DNA from: Podocnemis expansa
Lineage: Eukaryota > Chordata > Testudines > Podocnemididae
Assembly (NCBI GenBank): GCA_007922195.1
Contig: ML682005.1
Coordinates: 31,519,672-31,583,671, forward strand
DNA length: 64,000 nt
Reading direction: 5' to 3'
Under the pieces are notes generated by a model. The model did no database searches. It had not been told where the DNA came from and saw only the letters and a list, made by a program, of their open reading frames with translations. Positions 24,336 to 35,104 of this stretch are shown in pieces; the stretch's first letter is position 1; each line of letters begins with the position of its first letter. The position numbers were made by a program, and so were the translations under genes.

Positions 24336-26735
24336 CATGCCATGGTCAGAAGTTTGGCCAGTACGTTTACCAGCCCGTTTGCCCCTCCTTCATTGTGGAG
24401 GAGTCATACATAACCTTTTATTAACTGGGTTAGGATTTTTCCAAATGCTTCACAGCATCACACTGTTTTAGTCAACATAAAACAGGTTTATCAACTGTAG
24501 GGGAATGGACTTCAAATAAGCATAAGGTTTGGCATAAGAAATCAGAGAAAGGAACCAAAAGAAATAAACATGAAAACTAGATCTTAAACCTTTAACACTA
24601 GGCAGTATCTAGATTAGACATTTTGCTCTCCCCACTCAGATGTTCCAGTTCTCAGTACACAGGCTTCTCCAAAGCCTGTTTCCAGTCTCTTAGTCTTCCA
24701 GAGTTCCTGTTGCTTTCAGCATAGATGGGGGAGGTGAAAGGACCAATCATGCAGCCTGTGTTCTTTCTTCTTTTATATTTTCTGACTGCATGACCATTAG
24801 ACAGTAGTCTAGGCATCTCTGGGTGAGTCCTGCTGGGCCACAAGGTTGCTTAATCCCTCTCCTCTTAGTGAGTCATGGAGTTTAGCAATCTCTATTGAAC
24901 AGTTTTATGCAACTGTCCTTGTGTTATAAATTCTTTGTTTACAATTCCTTTGTCAGCTCTGACAGCTGTTGTGTCCCCTCTATCTGCTGGGTGGGGGGTA
25001 CCCTCTGCTCTAACTAGCAAGCTTATAACATGTTGTAACTACAGCAAAATCTTTAACATAATACATAATAGCAATATGCATATTTTGACAGTACAAATTG
25101 TTTTAGCAGATTATGACCTTCCTTTAGGAATCTTACATGACATGCTTAATATAAATTACTACAACCATGCAGAAATAATGAATATACAATTTATTGTGTG
25201 CTCCTTGTGAGTCGGATGTCATTATCAACTTAAATTTAGAATGAATGTAAAAAAGTGACTGATGTAATATCAGTCTCTGAACCCCAAACAAGCACAGTAT
25301 TTAGGGAAGCCTAGAACTAGCAAAAAAGAGGTTTGGGACTATAAGCAAAGAAGCTTTCTTTTGTGATTTGTTTTCTCAGGGAAACAAGGCTTTGTACATT
25401 ACTTCTAAATAAACAATATTTCATCCAAGATTCTATCAGTTTTTTTCTCCTAACTAGTACAACCAGCCACAGTCCAAATTTTGTTAACTTGAGTCAAAAA
25501 GTCTGACAGTATTTTTGTATGATTTAACTCAATGGGGGTTATTTTTCTCTTAGCTAGATTTCAGCTGTCAGTTTTACATCACAGCTAGAGTCTGGAAACT
25601 TTGGATATATCGTAGCAAGAAATGAAGAAAACTCCCACAGGATCTGACCAAATCCAAAACAAAGACTGAACTTGAATATCATGTTCAGCTTTATTAATAC
25701 TTGTAATATGCTGTACATTTTATTTCTTGTGGAGTTACAAACATGAGCATTTCTGAATCAAATTTGTGAAAACAAAATTGAGCCTGTTAAGTATAATCCT
25801 TTGAGATTTCCATGTTACATTTTTAAGAAAACACAGAAGATTTAGCCGTGGGATGATGACTAATTTTGAAGACTTTTTAAAAAACTTTTGTATGATATTA
25901 CAGTACTGCAGTACCTAACTATGTTGTCTGCTTTATCATTGTTGCAGACAGCCAATAACGTAAAGGCACCTCTCATGCCCTTAAAATAGAAGGGTGGCTT
26001 TTGGATTAGAGGCTGCATTCTGTATCTGTTTGATTTCAGAACCATCAGTGATTTATTAGCAGAAAGAGAATAGAGGAAAAACAAAGCAGGTAAAGCAAAG
26101 GAATCTAAGAAAATATCTTTATAACAAAATAAATCCTGTTGGGGTCTGATTATATATGAAATTGGTAGTGGCAACTGAAAATTTTCTCTCATGATCAGTA
26201 CTAGAAACATAGACATTACTGACTTCTGACAGGTAAGCTGCTTATTTGAAATTAATTGATATCAGTTCAGTTCCTATTTAGGCAGGGTATAACAATCACA
26301 CACTCTTAATTAAAACTAATTGGCGCTCTTGTTAGAAGTTGCAACAGAGAAGTTACATAAGAAATGAATAGTCATGAGGAAAACTATGTAAAAGTAGCTT
26401 CATACAACATACAAGTTGGTGGGTTCATTAGAGGAATCTTACAGTGCAGCCCCCCATCTTAAATTTGTTCTTTGAAGAAATGGAATATTTCTATTTCCTT
26501 GCTGTCTGTCTCTCACTGAGTTCACCACTGTAACACATGGAGCCTTCTCTAGCATGTGTGCTTTATAATTAGGAGCTACAGTTTGTTTTTTTCAGGGTTA
26601 TCAGAAGAAAAAAGAAAATAATGCTTGCCAACAGTAAGGCAGGAATTAAGAATATCGCCAAGCAAATGATACCAGGGCAGAATGTGGAAGAACAACTCAT
26701 ACTTTGTAGGATATAGGAGCATGTCCTAATGTCTA
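24336..26735. other. Mostly unassigned sequence; right part of the repeat around the LTR to about 24840
   Basis: 24336-24840 is probably the other half of the older repeat split by the solo LTR. Beyond that it is AT-rich, without recognised features. The 118-codon minus frame at 25860-26216 has no family resemblance. Confidence 0.4.
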
Positions 26736-28745
26736 GAGTGGGGATTGGCAATTCACAGCTCTGGAGCCACGTGTGGCTCTTTAACAGCCACCATGCAGCT
26801 CAAGGGACACCACGCTGCAGGGGGATGTCCTGCTGGCCCCAGCATTGGAGCCAGATTAGAGGGCTCTCAGTCAGCCCACACTGCCCAGTCTGGGGACACC
26901 GGGGCCTCCACCACCCACCCACTGCATAAACACACAGTGGCTGAGCAGACGCACTGCAGACCCTAGTGCTGATGGGTTGTGCAGGTAGGGGGGTGAGTGT
27001 GGACAGCCGGGGCCATAGGCTATGCCACCCTCCCTCTTCAGCTCTGCTCCACTGGCGGGGCAGAGAAGTGCTCTCCTCTGCCCCCCTACCCCAAGGCAAC
27101 CACCCATCCCCAAGGGTTGAAGGGTGGCTGGCATGGAGCTGCTAGTTCTGGGGGCAGGGCCCTAAAGTGACCCACTCAGCAGAGTTTGGGCTGCTCCCCC
27201 CCCAGCACAGAATGAAGTGGCCCAAACTCTGCTGAGCAGGCCTCTTGAGGGCCCTGCCTCTGAAACCAGCAGCTCTGTGTGGGCTGTTCTCCACCCCCTG
27301 GAGAGGGGTGGCTGGCTGGGGGTAGGCAGGGCAGCAGGGTGCACTGCCAGCAGAGCAGAGGGAGGGTGGCGCAGCCTCTGGCCTCAGCCATCCGCGCTCA
27401 TCCCTCCCCCCTGCACCCCACTAGCTATGGGTTTTGCAGTGTGTCCACTCAGCAGCCTTGTGCTTATGTGGCGGGAGGGTGGTTGCGGCCCTAGTGCTCC
27501 CAAGCTGGGTGGCCTGGGAGGGCCAGGAGCCCTTTAATCCAGCTCTCATCCTGGGGCTGGCAGGGTGTCCCCCTGCAGCCTGGCATCCCTGGAGCCACAT
27601 GGTGGCCAGAAGTAGGTGGGGCAGCTGGGGCCAGAGGCCATGTTGGCCTTCCTCCACTCCGCTGCAGATGCAGAGCAGAGCTTCTGGTTGCCCAGGTGCC
27701 CCGGCTGACCGCTGCTCCCCAGGGAGCAGAGTGTGGCCAGTGCAGGGCTGCTGTTTTCAGGAGCAGGCCCTCGAGTGGCCCACTCCGTGCAGTTCAGGCC
27801 CCTTTTTGCCCACCCCCACCCAGCACTGAATATGTCCACCCCAGGGCGTGGGGGCGAGGTGGCCTGTGTTCCATGCTGGGGGACCTGGGGGAAAGTGGTT
27901 GAAATCCCTGAAACTTGTGTGCTCTAGGACCCTGCCCCCTGAAAGCAGCAACCACCTGCCGACCACTCTCCAAGAGGAGAGGAGGGGCAGCTGAGAGTGC
28001 TGCTCAGTAGCAGAAGCAGAGGGAGAGCCGCGGCTTCTGGCCACAGTCACCCATCTTCCCCCCCTCCCTCCTGCAGCTACAGAGGCTGCAGTGCAGCCAC
28101 TTCTGGCCCATGTGGTGGTAGGGCATGGTGGCACCAGTGCCCCAAAACTGGTTGGCGTGGGCTGGGACCTCCCAATCTGTCGCTAGTACTGAGACCAACC
28201 AGGTGCCCCCATCAGCCTGGCACCCTGGGGGCTGTCACATTTGCTTCCCCCCTTGCTTCATGCCCCCCCACCCTCAGCATCCCTCTTCTGCACAGAGCAG
28301 AAAGGGTCCCAGCCACTGGGGAGGGGCTGCACAGGGCTGGGGGAGGCTAATGTGTGTTGTCCCCTGGGCACTTGGTATGCCACTGGTTGGCGGGGGGGCA
28401 CCATCCTGGGGCTCAGTGGGAGCACTAGTTTGGCCAGCAGTAGTGGGAAGGAACCACTGGGCTCCAGAAGGGCCAGCCAGGCTTGGGGAGGTGGGAGGAT
28501 GACAGGAGGTCTGACCACCTTGGGCTGGGTGGGGAGGAGGAGAGGAAATATTCTGTCTCAAGGCTGGGTGGGCATGCCAGCAGGGTCAGCTGCACTGCGG
28601 GGGGTGGACTATTAGGAGCTCGAAGGCCAGCTCGGCATGAGAGGATGACAGGTGGCACCTGGGGCCAGCCAAGGGGGCCAAGTCAGGCTTGTCTCTGGAC
28701 CAGGGAGGGAGAGGGACTGCAGCTGAGCAGGGGGAGAGCTTAATT
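26736..28745. mobile_element. About 2 kb GC-rich composite repeat with internal inverted copies
   Basis: The left edge GAGTGGGGATTGGCAATTC resembles a hAT terminus, and GGAGCCACGTGTGGCTCTTT follows as in the MITE at 8224. No matching right terminus is found, so the element is probably truncated or rearranged. Inside, about 26785-26955 is an inverted, diverged copy of about 27430-27610, and about 28085-28230 is a third copy in the orientation of the second. Numerous overlapping frames of 60-130 codons in all six frames reflect GC richness. Sharply GC-rich against AT-rich flanks. Confidence 0.55.
27175..27236. repeat. Perfect hairpin, 17 bp arms
   Basis: CTCAGCAGAGTTTGGGC at 27175-27191 is perfectly complementary to 27220-27236, with a 28 nt loop. 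The word GAGTTTGGGC recurs in the hairpin at 30726-30824. Confidence 0.95.
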
Positions 28746-29459
28746 ATGGCTTAGGAAAAGCATGAAGATCTTCTTCTTAGTTAAGTGCAGTCTGAGGAAG
28801 ATTATATTAGCATTTAGGTTTTTCTTTTCATTCCTAAAACACAGATTTAAATCAATCCACTTCCTCCTTCAGCACACGAAAGAATTGTATTTATGATACA
28901 ATAGGCAAAATGTCTTTAACCAGCCACAAAAACAGTTTGTTGTTTTCTCTGCTCACTTGGCAGGAAATTACCTTATGTATTCAAGGTAAAATGTTTGACC
29001 AGATTATTTCTGTTCTTGAAATAAGCAAATGGAAGGTTGTCATTCTTTCTGATTCTGCTGGGCTTTCTATATTTCATTTTATGATCTACATTATTTTTTG
29101 CCAATGCACTCAGTTCATTCATAGCTGAAGCCTATTGTAACAGATTTTGAAAGGATATCTGAAAACGTACTAGACATTACATTTAAGACTCCAAAAGTTT
29201 GATTTATATAGATTAATGCAGTAATCTGAGCTGCTGCCAGATTTACTCATTATTTTATGTAGCATTGAAGACATGAGTTGTCAAACTGATACATGGGCCT
29301 TCAAGAAAAAAAAAGATAATGTCTTTGCAGAGCTGTTTATAAACTCTTTACCCATTTGTCTGAAATAAGAAGCATTTTATTTCTTCAGGTTTGTTACAAC
29401 TCTTTAGTCAAACGTGTACAGTCTTGTGTGTTGATAAGCACAGATCATTTAATTGCATT
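28746..29459. other. AT-rich intronic sequence
   Basis: Nothing recognised. Frames at 28910-29128 and 29356-29547 lack family resemblance, and the second ends in a SINE tail. Confidence 0.45.
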
Positions 29460-29550
29460 ATATGAAGTTCTGTCAAGTACAGCACCTAGAACAATGGGTA
29501 TTGTTCCATTACTGGAATTTCTAGGTTGCTACAATATAAATAAATGATAT
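29460..29550 (+). repeat. SINE/CORE-type 3' tail fragment
   Basis: AGTACAGCACCTAGAACAAT, followed by GTTGCTACAATATAAATAAA, matches the 3' tail of common reptile CORE-SINEs (GTACAGCGCCTAGCACAATG type). Only the tail is recognisable. Confidence 0.55.
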
Positions 29551-29929
29551 TACTTTTGTTCTTTCAAAACAGTTACTAGGAATTTTGATGATTGTGATGT
29601 CTTGCTATTACTTTCTCAATTCTGTTTTTGTTTTTTCTGTTGCTGTTATTAATAACTGAAACCATTGTTATAACAATGAAGAAAACAAGGTATATATATG
29701 GGACATGAATATATAAGATATTATGGAGGAACTTATTTATGATGTAGATAGGAAATGTGCATTTTTATTAGAGAGGGGGAGAGAGAGAGATCCCTATTCT
29801 TATAGTAAGAACTCAGATATTTGTTCCTCCTTAAAGATATATTTTTAGGGAATACTGTTTGTGCATTGGCAGTTTTTCAAAGAGAAGTTATAGAGGGCAC
29901 AAGAGCAAACTATTCAACTGCACAGGAAA

Positions 29930-30411
29930 GATTCCAATAATCTAAAAATAAAATAATAAAAAGAATCCTACAAAAAGTAGAAACTCAGTCAAATAACAAA
30001 GGATGACTATAAACAAATAACACAAAAAATTAGAAAAGAAAAATTAGAAAAAAGATTAGAAAGGCCAAGGCACAAACCGAGATCAAACTAGCTGAAGGCA
30101 TAAAGGGCAACAAGAACACATTCTACAAATATGTTAGAAACAAGAAGAAGACCAAAACAGTGTAGGAATGTTTATTCAATAAAGAGGGAAAAACAATAAC
30201 AGAAAATGTAGAAATAGTAGAGGAACTAAATGACTTCTTTGTTTGGTTATTCTCCAAGAAGGCTGGTGACAACTAGACGCCTAACACAGTGAATGGCAGG
30301 AAAGATGGGATAGGACCAGAAGCTAAAATAGTGAGAGAACAACTTAAAAATTATTTAGACAAATTAGATGTTTTCAGGTCACCAGGACCTGCTGTTTTGC
30401 ACTGCAGAATA
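29930..30411 (+). mobile_element. Old CR1-group LINE, ORF2 part 1
   Basis: The plus-strand reading with stops and frameshifts fits the linker between endonuclease and reverse transcriptase of CR1 ORF2. [16 protein letters not shown] sequence lies near 30110-30150, an EELNDFFVWLFSKK-like block follows at about 30220-30260, and VREQLKNYLDKLDVFRSPGP lies at 30331-30390. The equivalent in the copy at 41-45 kb is [20 protein letters not shown]. It is interrupted at 30412 by a foldback element and resumes at 31220. Confidence 0.75.
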
Positions 30412-31219
30412 CAATTCTTCCTCAATTTCCTGGACCCTGATTGTCCGGACTTCAGGATATTCGGACAAATCTTCTGAAGTCTGGGGCCCTGGCTGTGCTG
30501 CTCCGGCAGACAGGGAAGGGGTCCCTAACCACCCCCCCCTTCTAGCTTCCAGGAACGGGGGTCTGGGGGCTGGAGGCTACTGCACCCACCTGCCCATCCG
30601 GCCTCACCGCAGCGGGTGGAGCAACTGGACAGCCAACCACCAGCCAGCCGCGCCTCCCGGGGGAGGAGGGAGCCAGCACTGAGCTCCTGCATGCGGGGTC
30701 AGGATGCTGGAGCAGCCCGCCCCGCGCCCAAAGAGTTTGGGCTGTTTCACCCCCAGCCCCCCTCCAATGGGTCTGCTCATGACCAGGGGGTGGCCAGTGG
30801 TGAAACGGCCCAAACTCTTTGGGCACAGGGTGGGCCGCTCCAGCATCCCAACTCTGCGCACCGGAGCTCAGCACCAGCCCCTCCTCCCCGGGGAAGCATG
30901 ACTGGCTGGGGGTCGGTGGTCTGGCTGCTCCACCCCCTGCGGTGAAACCGGGCGGGCAGGCGGGTGCAGCAGCTTCAGTCCTCGGCTCCTGGCCATCCCC
31001 CCCATTCCTGGAAGGGGGGGCAGTTAGGGACCCCTTCCCTGGCCACCAGACAACATTGTCCAGTGGCCAAGGACGGGGGCCCTAACCACCCCCCCTTCCA
31101 GCTCCTGGGAGGAGGGAGCCGACACTGAGCTGGGGGAAAGGAGGCTTTCTATTTTCCAGACATTCGGAAAATTCGGGTACCTCTTCCCCCCCATAATCCA
31201 TAACATCGAGGAAGAACTG
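30412..31219. mobile_element. 808 bp foldback MITE with TA duplication, pogo/Tigger-like ends
   Basis: The inverted termini are CAATTCTTCCTCAATTTCCT (left) and CAGTTCTTCCTCGATGTTAT (right, inward), flanked by TA at 30410-30411 and 31220-31221. The arms remain recognisably complementary toward the centre near 30775. One inner segment, 30726-30751 with 30799-30824, is 26 bp with one mismatch. The element is GC-rich and non-coding; overlapping frames of 60-110 codons are compositional. TA duplication and ends suggest a Tc1/mariner-superfamily (pogo) origin. Confidence 0.8.
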
Positions 31220-31655
31220 TACTCAAAGAGTTTACTCAGGAGATATCTGAGCCATTACTTATTATCTTCGAAAAGTCATGGAAGATGGGACATATCCCAG
31301 AGAAATGGAAAAGGACAAATATAATACTCCTCTCTAAAAATGAAAATAAAGACAACCCAGCAACTTGCAGACTAGTTAGCTTAACTTCTGTGCCAGTAAA
31401 TATAATGGGGCAAATAATTAAAGGGTTGATTTGCAAGCATCTAGAAGACAGTAAGGTGTTAAGTGATAGTCAGCATGGATTTGTGAAGAACAAGTCATGT
31501 CAAAACAACCTAATAGATTTCTAAGATGGGGTATCCAAGCCTTGAGGATAGAGGGGAAGTGGTAGTTGTGGTATATTTAGTCTTTAAAAGGGGTTTTGAT
31601 ATGGCCTTGCATCACTTTCTCATTAACAAATGTCTGGTATGAACAGGCTACTAGT
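31220..31655 (+). mobile_element. Old CR1-group LINE, ORF2 part 2 (reverse transcriptase)
   Basis: Continuation of the copy at 29930-30411. From about 31225 the frame reads LKEFTQEISEPLLIIFEKSW, then KMGHIPEKWKRTNIILLSKN, NPATCRLVSLTSVPVNIMGQ, IIKGLICKHLEDSKVL and SDSQHGFVKNKSCQNNLIDF. These are RT blocks 1-2a of the CR1/L3 clade (RPVSLTS and QHGF motifs, here RLVSLTS). Removing the foldback and one TA brings the two parts into the same frame. A stop follows at 31524 and the rest is worn. No catalytic YADD block is present. Confidence 0.8.
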
Positions 31656-32744
31656 TTCCCTTTGCTTGAGTTTCCATGGTTAATTTTTTCCCAAAACCCC
31701 AAGAAGCCTGAAAAGAAGACAGACTTGGCTTCATTTCACTTTTAATGGTTTGTTTTGGTTTGGTATGGTTCACTCGTTTTTGTTTCATTTTCCTTTTCAA
31801 TACAGAAAATGTTAAAGACCACAATAATTTCTAATAACAGTCCTGTTCTGAATCTTAAAAGACATCTTCAGTCTGAAGACATGACTGGTAAGCATAAAAT
31901 TAGATAAACCTATCCCCTCTATGATTCATCATAAATTTTAAAAAAAAAGTGACAGTTGAATCGAGGGATGCGATGTGAAGAATTTAATGTACAAGGAAAA
32001 TAAGATGCCATTATAATTGGAGTGAAGGTTTAGTTGCCATTTTAAACTGGAAACTTACAGATTGAATGTTTGTTAATTCAACCATTTTAGCTCTAATGAA
32101 GGCCAAATAACAGTTATATTGGTGTCTTGATATGCGATTGGAATACTAGTAAATTAAAATATACTTAATACACTGCACTGGCTTCAGTAATTAGTGATTT
32201 CTGTCAGAATTGCCTGGTGTGCAGCAAAGCAGAAACTGCTAACACAGTAGAGTGCATTCGAACTGTTGTGGTACATCCAGTAGGAGCTCAGGGAGTTTAC
32301 TGTGCTAAGGGGATAACAATATTGGTCAAATTATATGCATCTGAAAAATCTCAGTTCACATATGCCTTGTAGTTTCTCAAGTAAAATCTCTGAAGGTGCT
32401 GTTTGTACCGAGCATGCTCCAGTCTTAGCTTGCAGGGGCTTAAGTAGGACTTTCTCTGCAGTTGCTGCTGCTGGCTTCTGTGGTGACCTCTGGCAGACCA
32501 TATTTTGCCCACTCCTGTTCTATATGTTATTAATGCTCCCTCTACTGGTGTGCAGGCAGCATGAAGATAGAATCTACCTGACTTGATTGTAAGGCCACTA
32601 GAGCAGGAAGGTGAGGGAGGAATGCAACAGACAAAGTACATGAAAGGCAGACTGGAACTATCTGGGCAGAGAGATGGGGACTTGTGAGGGAGTGGGAAAT
32701 GGAAGGAAAGAAAACACTGTGAGTTGGAAAGAAAGCTTGAATTA
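31656..32744. other. Intronic sequence including the candidate exon at 31806-31887
   Basis: Apart from the exon-like segment, nothing is recognised. Frames at 32335-32754 overlap on both strands and lack family resemblance. Confidence 0.4.
31806..31887 (+). other. Candidate cryptic or poison exon inside the large intron
   Basis: A T-rich tract ending AATACAG (to 31805) is followed by 82 bp open in one frame (KMLKTTIISNNSPVLNLK and on) and then a strong donor CTG|GTAAGC (GT at 31888). It is not a multiple of three. Spliced between 21616 and 60206 it would put the downstream exon out of frame, and a TGA would follow after two further codons. It could be an alternative terminal or poison exon, an exon of another transcript, or chance. 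The open frame is short enough to arise by chance, so the splice sites are the main evidence. Confidence 0.33.
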
Positions 32745-33350
32745 AATAAAACAAATTAGTCCTGTGGCATTGTAAAGACTAACAAATTTATTTATCCCAT
32801 GAGCTTTTGTGGGAGACAATCCCACTTTTTCAGATAATCTGAAGATGGGGAACTTACAGAATGGGGGGAAAATAAATGCAGGGAAGTGTACGTCATAGGA
32901 TCACGTCAGATGGTGACAGCAAATCAAAGCAGGTGTTAAGATTCAAACACTGGGAAACAGCACATAGAGCAGCAGTTCCTGACATTTTTTCTGCTACGGC
33001 ACACCTTACTACCTTTAATTAATTTGAGGCACACCACCATATAGTTTCCAAATAAACTCATGAATATTTCTGAGCCAATGAGCCAATACAGAGCTCTTTG
33101 AGTAGTTTTCCAAAAATTTTGTGGCACATCTGATCAGACCTGAGAGCATACTGGTGTGCCATGGCACACTGGTTGGGAAACACTGATATAGAGGATGGTG
33201 AGGTCAAATCACCTGTTGTAATGAGAAAAAAAAATCCATAGTCCCTATTTAGCCATTTCATATTTATCATGTGATAAATAAATTTCTTAGTCTTTAAAAG
33301 TGCCACAGGACTCCTCATTTGTTTTGCTGAATTAGACTGACATGGCTATA
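32745..33350 (-). repeat. Penelope-like repeat pair, interrupted by a hAT MITE
   Basis: The left part 32745-32969 has CCTGTGGCATTGTAAAGACT, CATGAGCTTTTGTGGGAGAC and CCCACTTTTTCAGATAATCT. On the minus strand the core is CTGAAAAA, stem GTGGGA/TCTCCCAC, then AAAAGC. The right part 33194-33350 continues the element (CACCTGTTGTAATG, CCATAGTCCCTATTTAGCC). It then switches to an inverted terminal-repeat end (GTGATAAATAAATTTCTTAG, AAAAGTGCCACAGGACTCCT). The copy is therefore flanked by oppositely oriented ends, and resumes for a few bases at 33835. Confidence 0.68.
32970..33185. mobile_element. 216 bp hAT-Charlie MITE nested in the Penelope repeat
   Basis: Termini are CAGCAGTTCCTGACATTTTT and, inward from the right, CAGTGTTTCCCAACCAGTGT, typical of hAT-Charlie. 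The 8 bp flanks ACATAGAG (32962-32969) and ATATAGAG (33186-33193) agree at seven of eight positions. The interior carries GGCACACC words, once near each end in inverse orientation. Non-coding. Confidence 0.87.
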
Positions 33351-33826
33351 CAGGGGTTAAAGTATAATTTGGTGGGCCCCGGAACCATTCTAATTGGGTG
33401 GGCCCCCCTCCTGCTCCCAATATCCGTTCCCCTGTCCCAAAAATTCACCCCTGGCCCCCAATACTCCCCCCCCCCCGCCCACAGTGCGAGCCAGGCCACC
33501 TCAGTACTCACCAGCAGCACAGTGGGCCAGGAGACTGCAGCATGTGCATGCACAGGGGAGCCTGTCCCCCTCCCCTGCATGCCGGAATGTGCGGCGGAAT
33601 GCCCTTCTGGGGCCCACTATTTTTGGGGGCTCAGTGTTTGGGCCCTTAAAAATAAAAGATGGTGCTGGAACGCTGCATTCCGGGGCCTGCTGTTTTTCAA
33701 AAATGGGCCCCAGAACGCAGCATTCCAGCACCATTTTCTATTTTTAGGAGGCCTGGAACTCTGAACCTCTAAAATAGTGGGCCCCGGAATGGTGTTCTGT
33801 GCCATTCTGGTGTACTTTAACCCCTG
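33351..33826. mobile_element. 476 bp GC-rich hAT MITE, CAGGGGTTAAAGTA family
   Basis: The ends are perfect 14 bp inverted repeats, CAGGGGTTAAAGTA and its complement. Flanks TGGCTATA (33343-33350) and TGGCTATC (33827-33834) form an 8 bp duplication with one change. The interior is rich in GGGGCCCACTATTTTT-type words. Three mutually overlapping frames are compositional. It is related to 57897-58581 and inserted at the very end of the Penelope repeat. Confidence 0.88.
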
Positions 33827-33834
33827 TGGCTATC

Positions 33835-35058
33835 TCTCTGGAACTTGGATTAAATAGAAATGGAGAGTGCGGAGGACCACAGGTACTGGCTCTGTAAACT
33901 GCGTGAAGGGAAACTGGTATGAGGAGCACAAGAAGGGAGACGGGAAGAAGAACAGATGTGCAAGAAAGAATTGGACTGAGATTGGGAGCTTAGAGGAGGA
34001 GATAGGGACTATTTGGGCAAGAAGATATGCCTGAAATGAAGAGCAAGGAGGTTTGGAGACTGGCACTGGCTTGATGAGTGGACTGCGATTAGGGAGCCAA
34101 GGGGAGACAGGACAAGGGCAGACTGGATGGGACAGAAGGGTCTGGAGTCGCTAATCCATAACCTACTTCTGAACCCGTATCTGAACCAAAGATTATAGAC
34201 TCTCAATATTTCTCTGTTAGCAACTCTGCGAAACCCACTGGCAAAATGTGTGTCACTTTTCCTTGGGAGGATGGCAATCTATCTATTCCTATCATCAGTT
34301 ACATGGTTAGTTAAAGTGGCAGAGATCTGTATTGAGGATCTAATGGTTCAACTCTGTGGATGCCAATATGTTTCCACATGAGAAACTGAGATTTCAGATT
34401 TTATGAACACACTCCCATACACACTAACTATGTAAAAAGAATCTTTAGTTTGCAAAGCTCTCAAAAGTTAGGAAATGTCCATGCAACCAGAATTTTGTGT
34501 TTTTGTGCTACGTATTGTGATGCATACTTTAATAACATGCTCATGTGTTAGTTTTTCAAAGGAAAAAGTCAACAGATTTTTTCCCCTCCCATGTCTTCCT
34601 GAGTCTAGCTAACACTGTAATACTACCAGTAAATGGGAATACTTGCTCATTGTTAATCTATATATTTAATTATATCCCAAGTTAAAAATGGGAAATTTTG
34701 TTTTCCTGAGTTAATATTCTTTCATCTCACCTGAGACATAATTATACTAATTCTAGAGAAGCACTGGACCTATACAAATGCACTTGGACTTTACCTACGG
34801 GTTAGCAACAAGATCTGGCCATGAGAAATTGGAATGTGTCAGAATATAAATATTTTTAGGCATTCACATCCATGAGAAGTGCTTTTCACACATACAAAAA
34901 AAAAACAAAAACCCACAATACACTTTTTAGAACCAGGTGTTTTCACAGCTCTGTCTGTTCTACGTTTATTTCATTACACTGTGGTGACACTGGTAACAAA
35001 GTGTTGTCTCAGTACCAGAAACTTCAGCTGAGCAGATTACTTCTTTCTGTGAAAAGAT
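33835..35058. other. Intronic sequence, nothing recognised
   Basis: There is no repeat family or exon. The A9 run near 34898 and short frames are unremarkable. Confidence 0.4.
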
Positions 35059-35104
35059 CAGGGCCTTCCCTAAGGGGGGGGTAGGGCCCCGGGTGAATTG
35101 CCCT
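35059..35104. repeat. Short GC-rich hAT-end fragment
   Basis: CAGGGCCTTCCCTAAGGGG resembles the terminus of the element at 36436 (CAGGGCCATCCCTAGGG). Only one end and about 45 bp are recognisable. Confidence 0.35.

Noticed and set aside
25860..26216. 118-codon minus frame
   Set aside because: No recognisable domain; codon use typical of random AT-rich DNA.
26729..28743. About 25 overlapping frames of 60-131 codons
   Set aside because: Same compositional effect in a GC-rich repeat; no domain, splice context or consistent strand.
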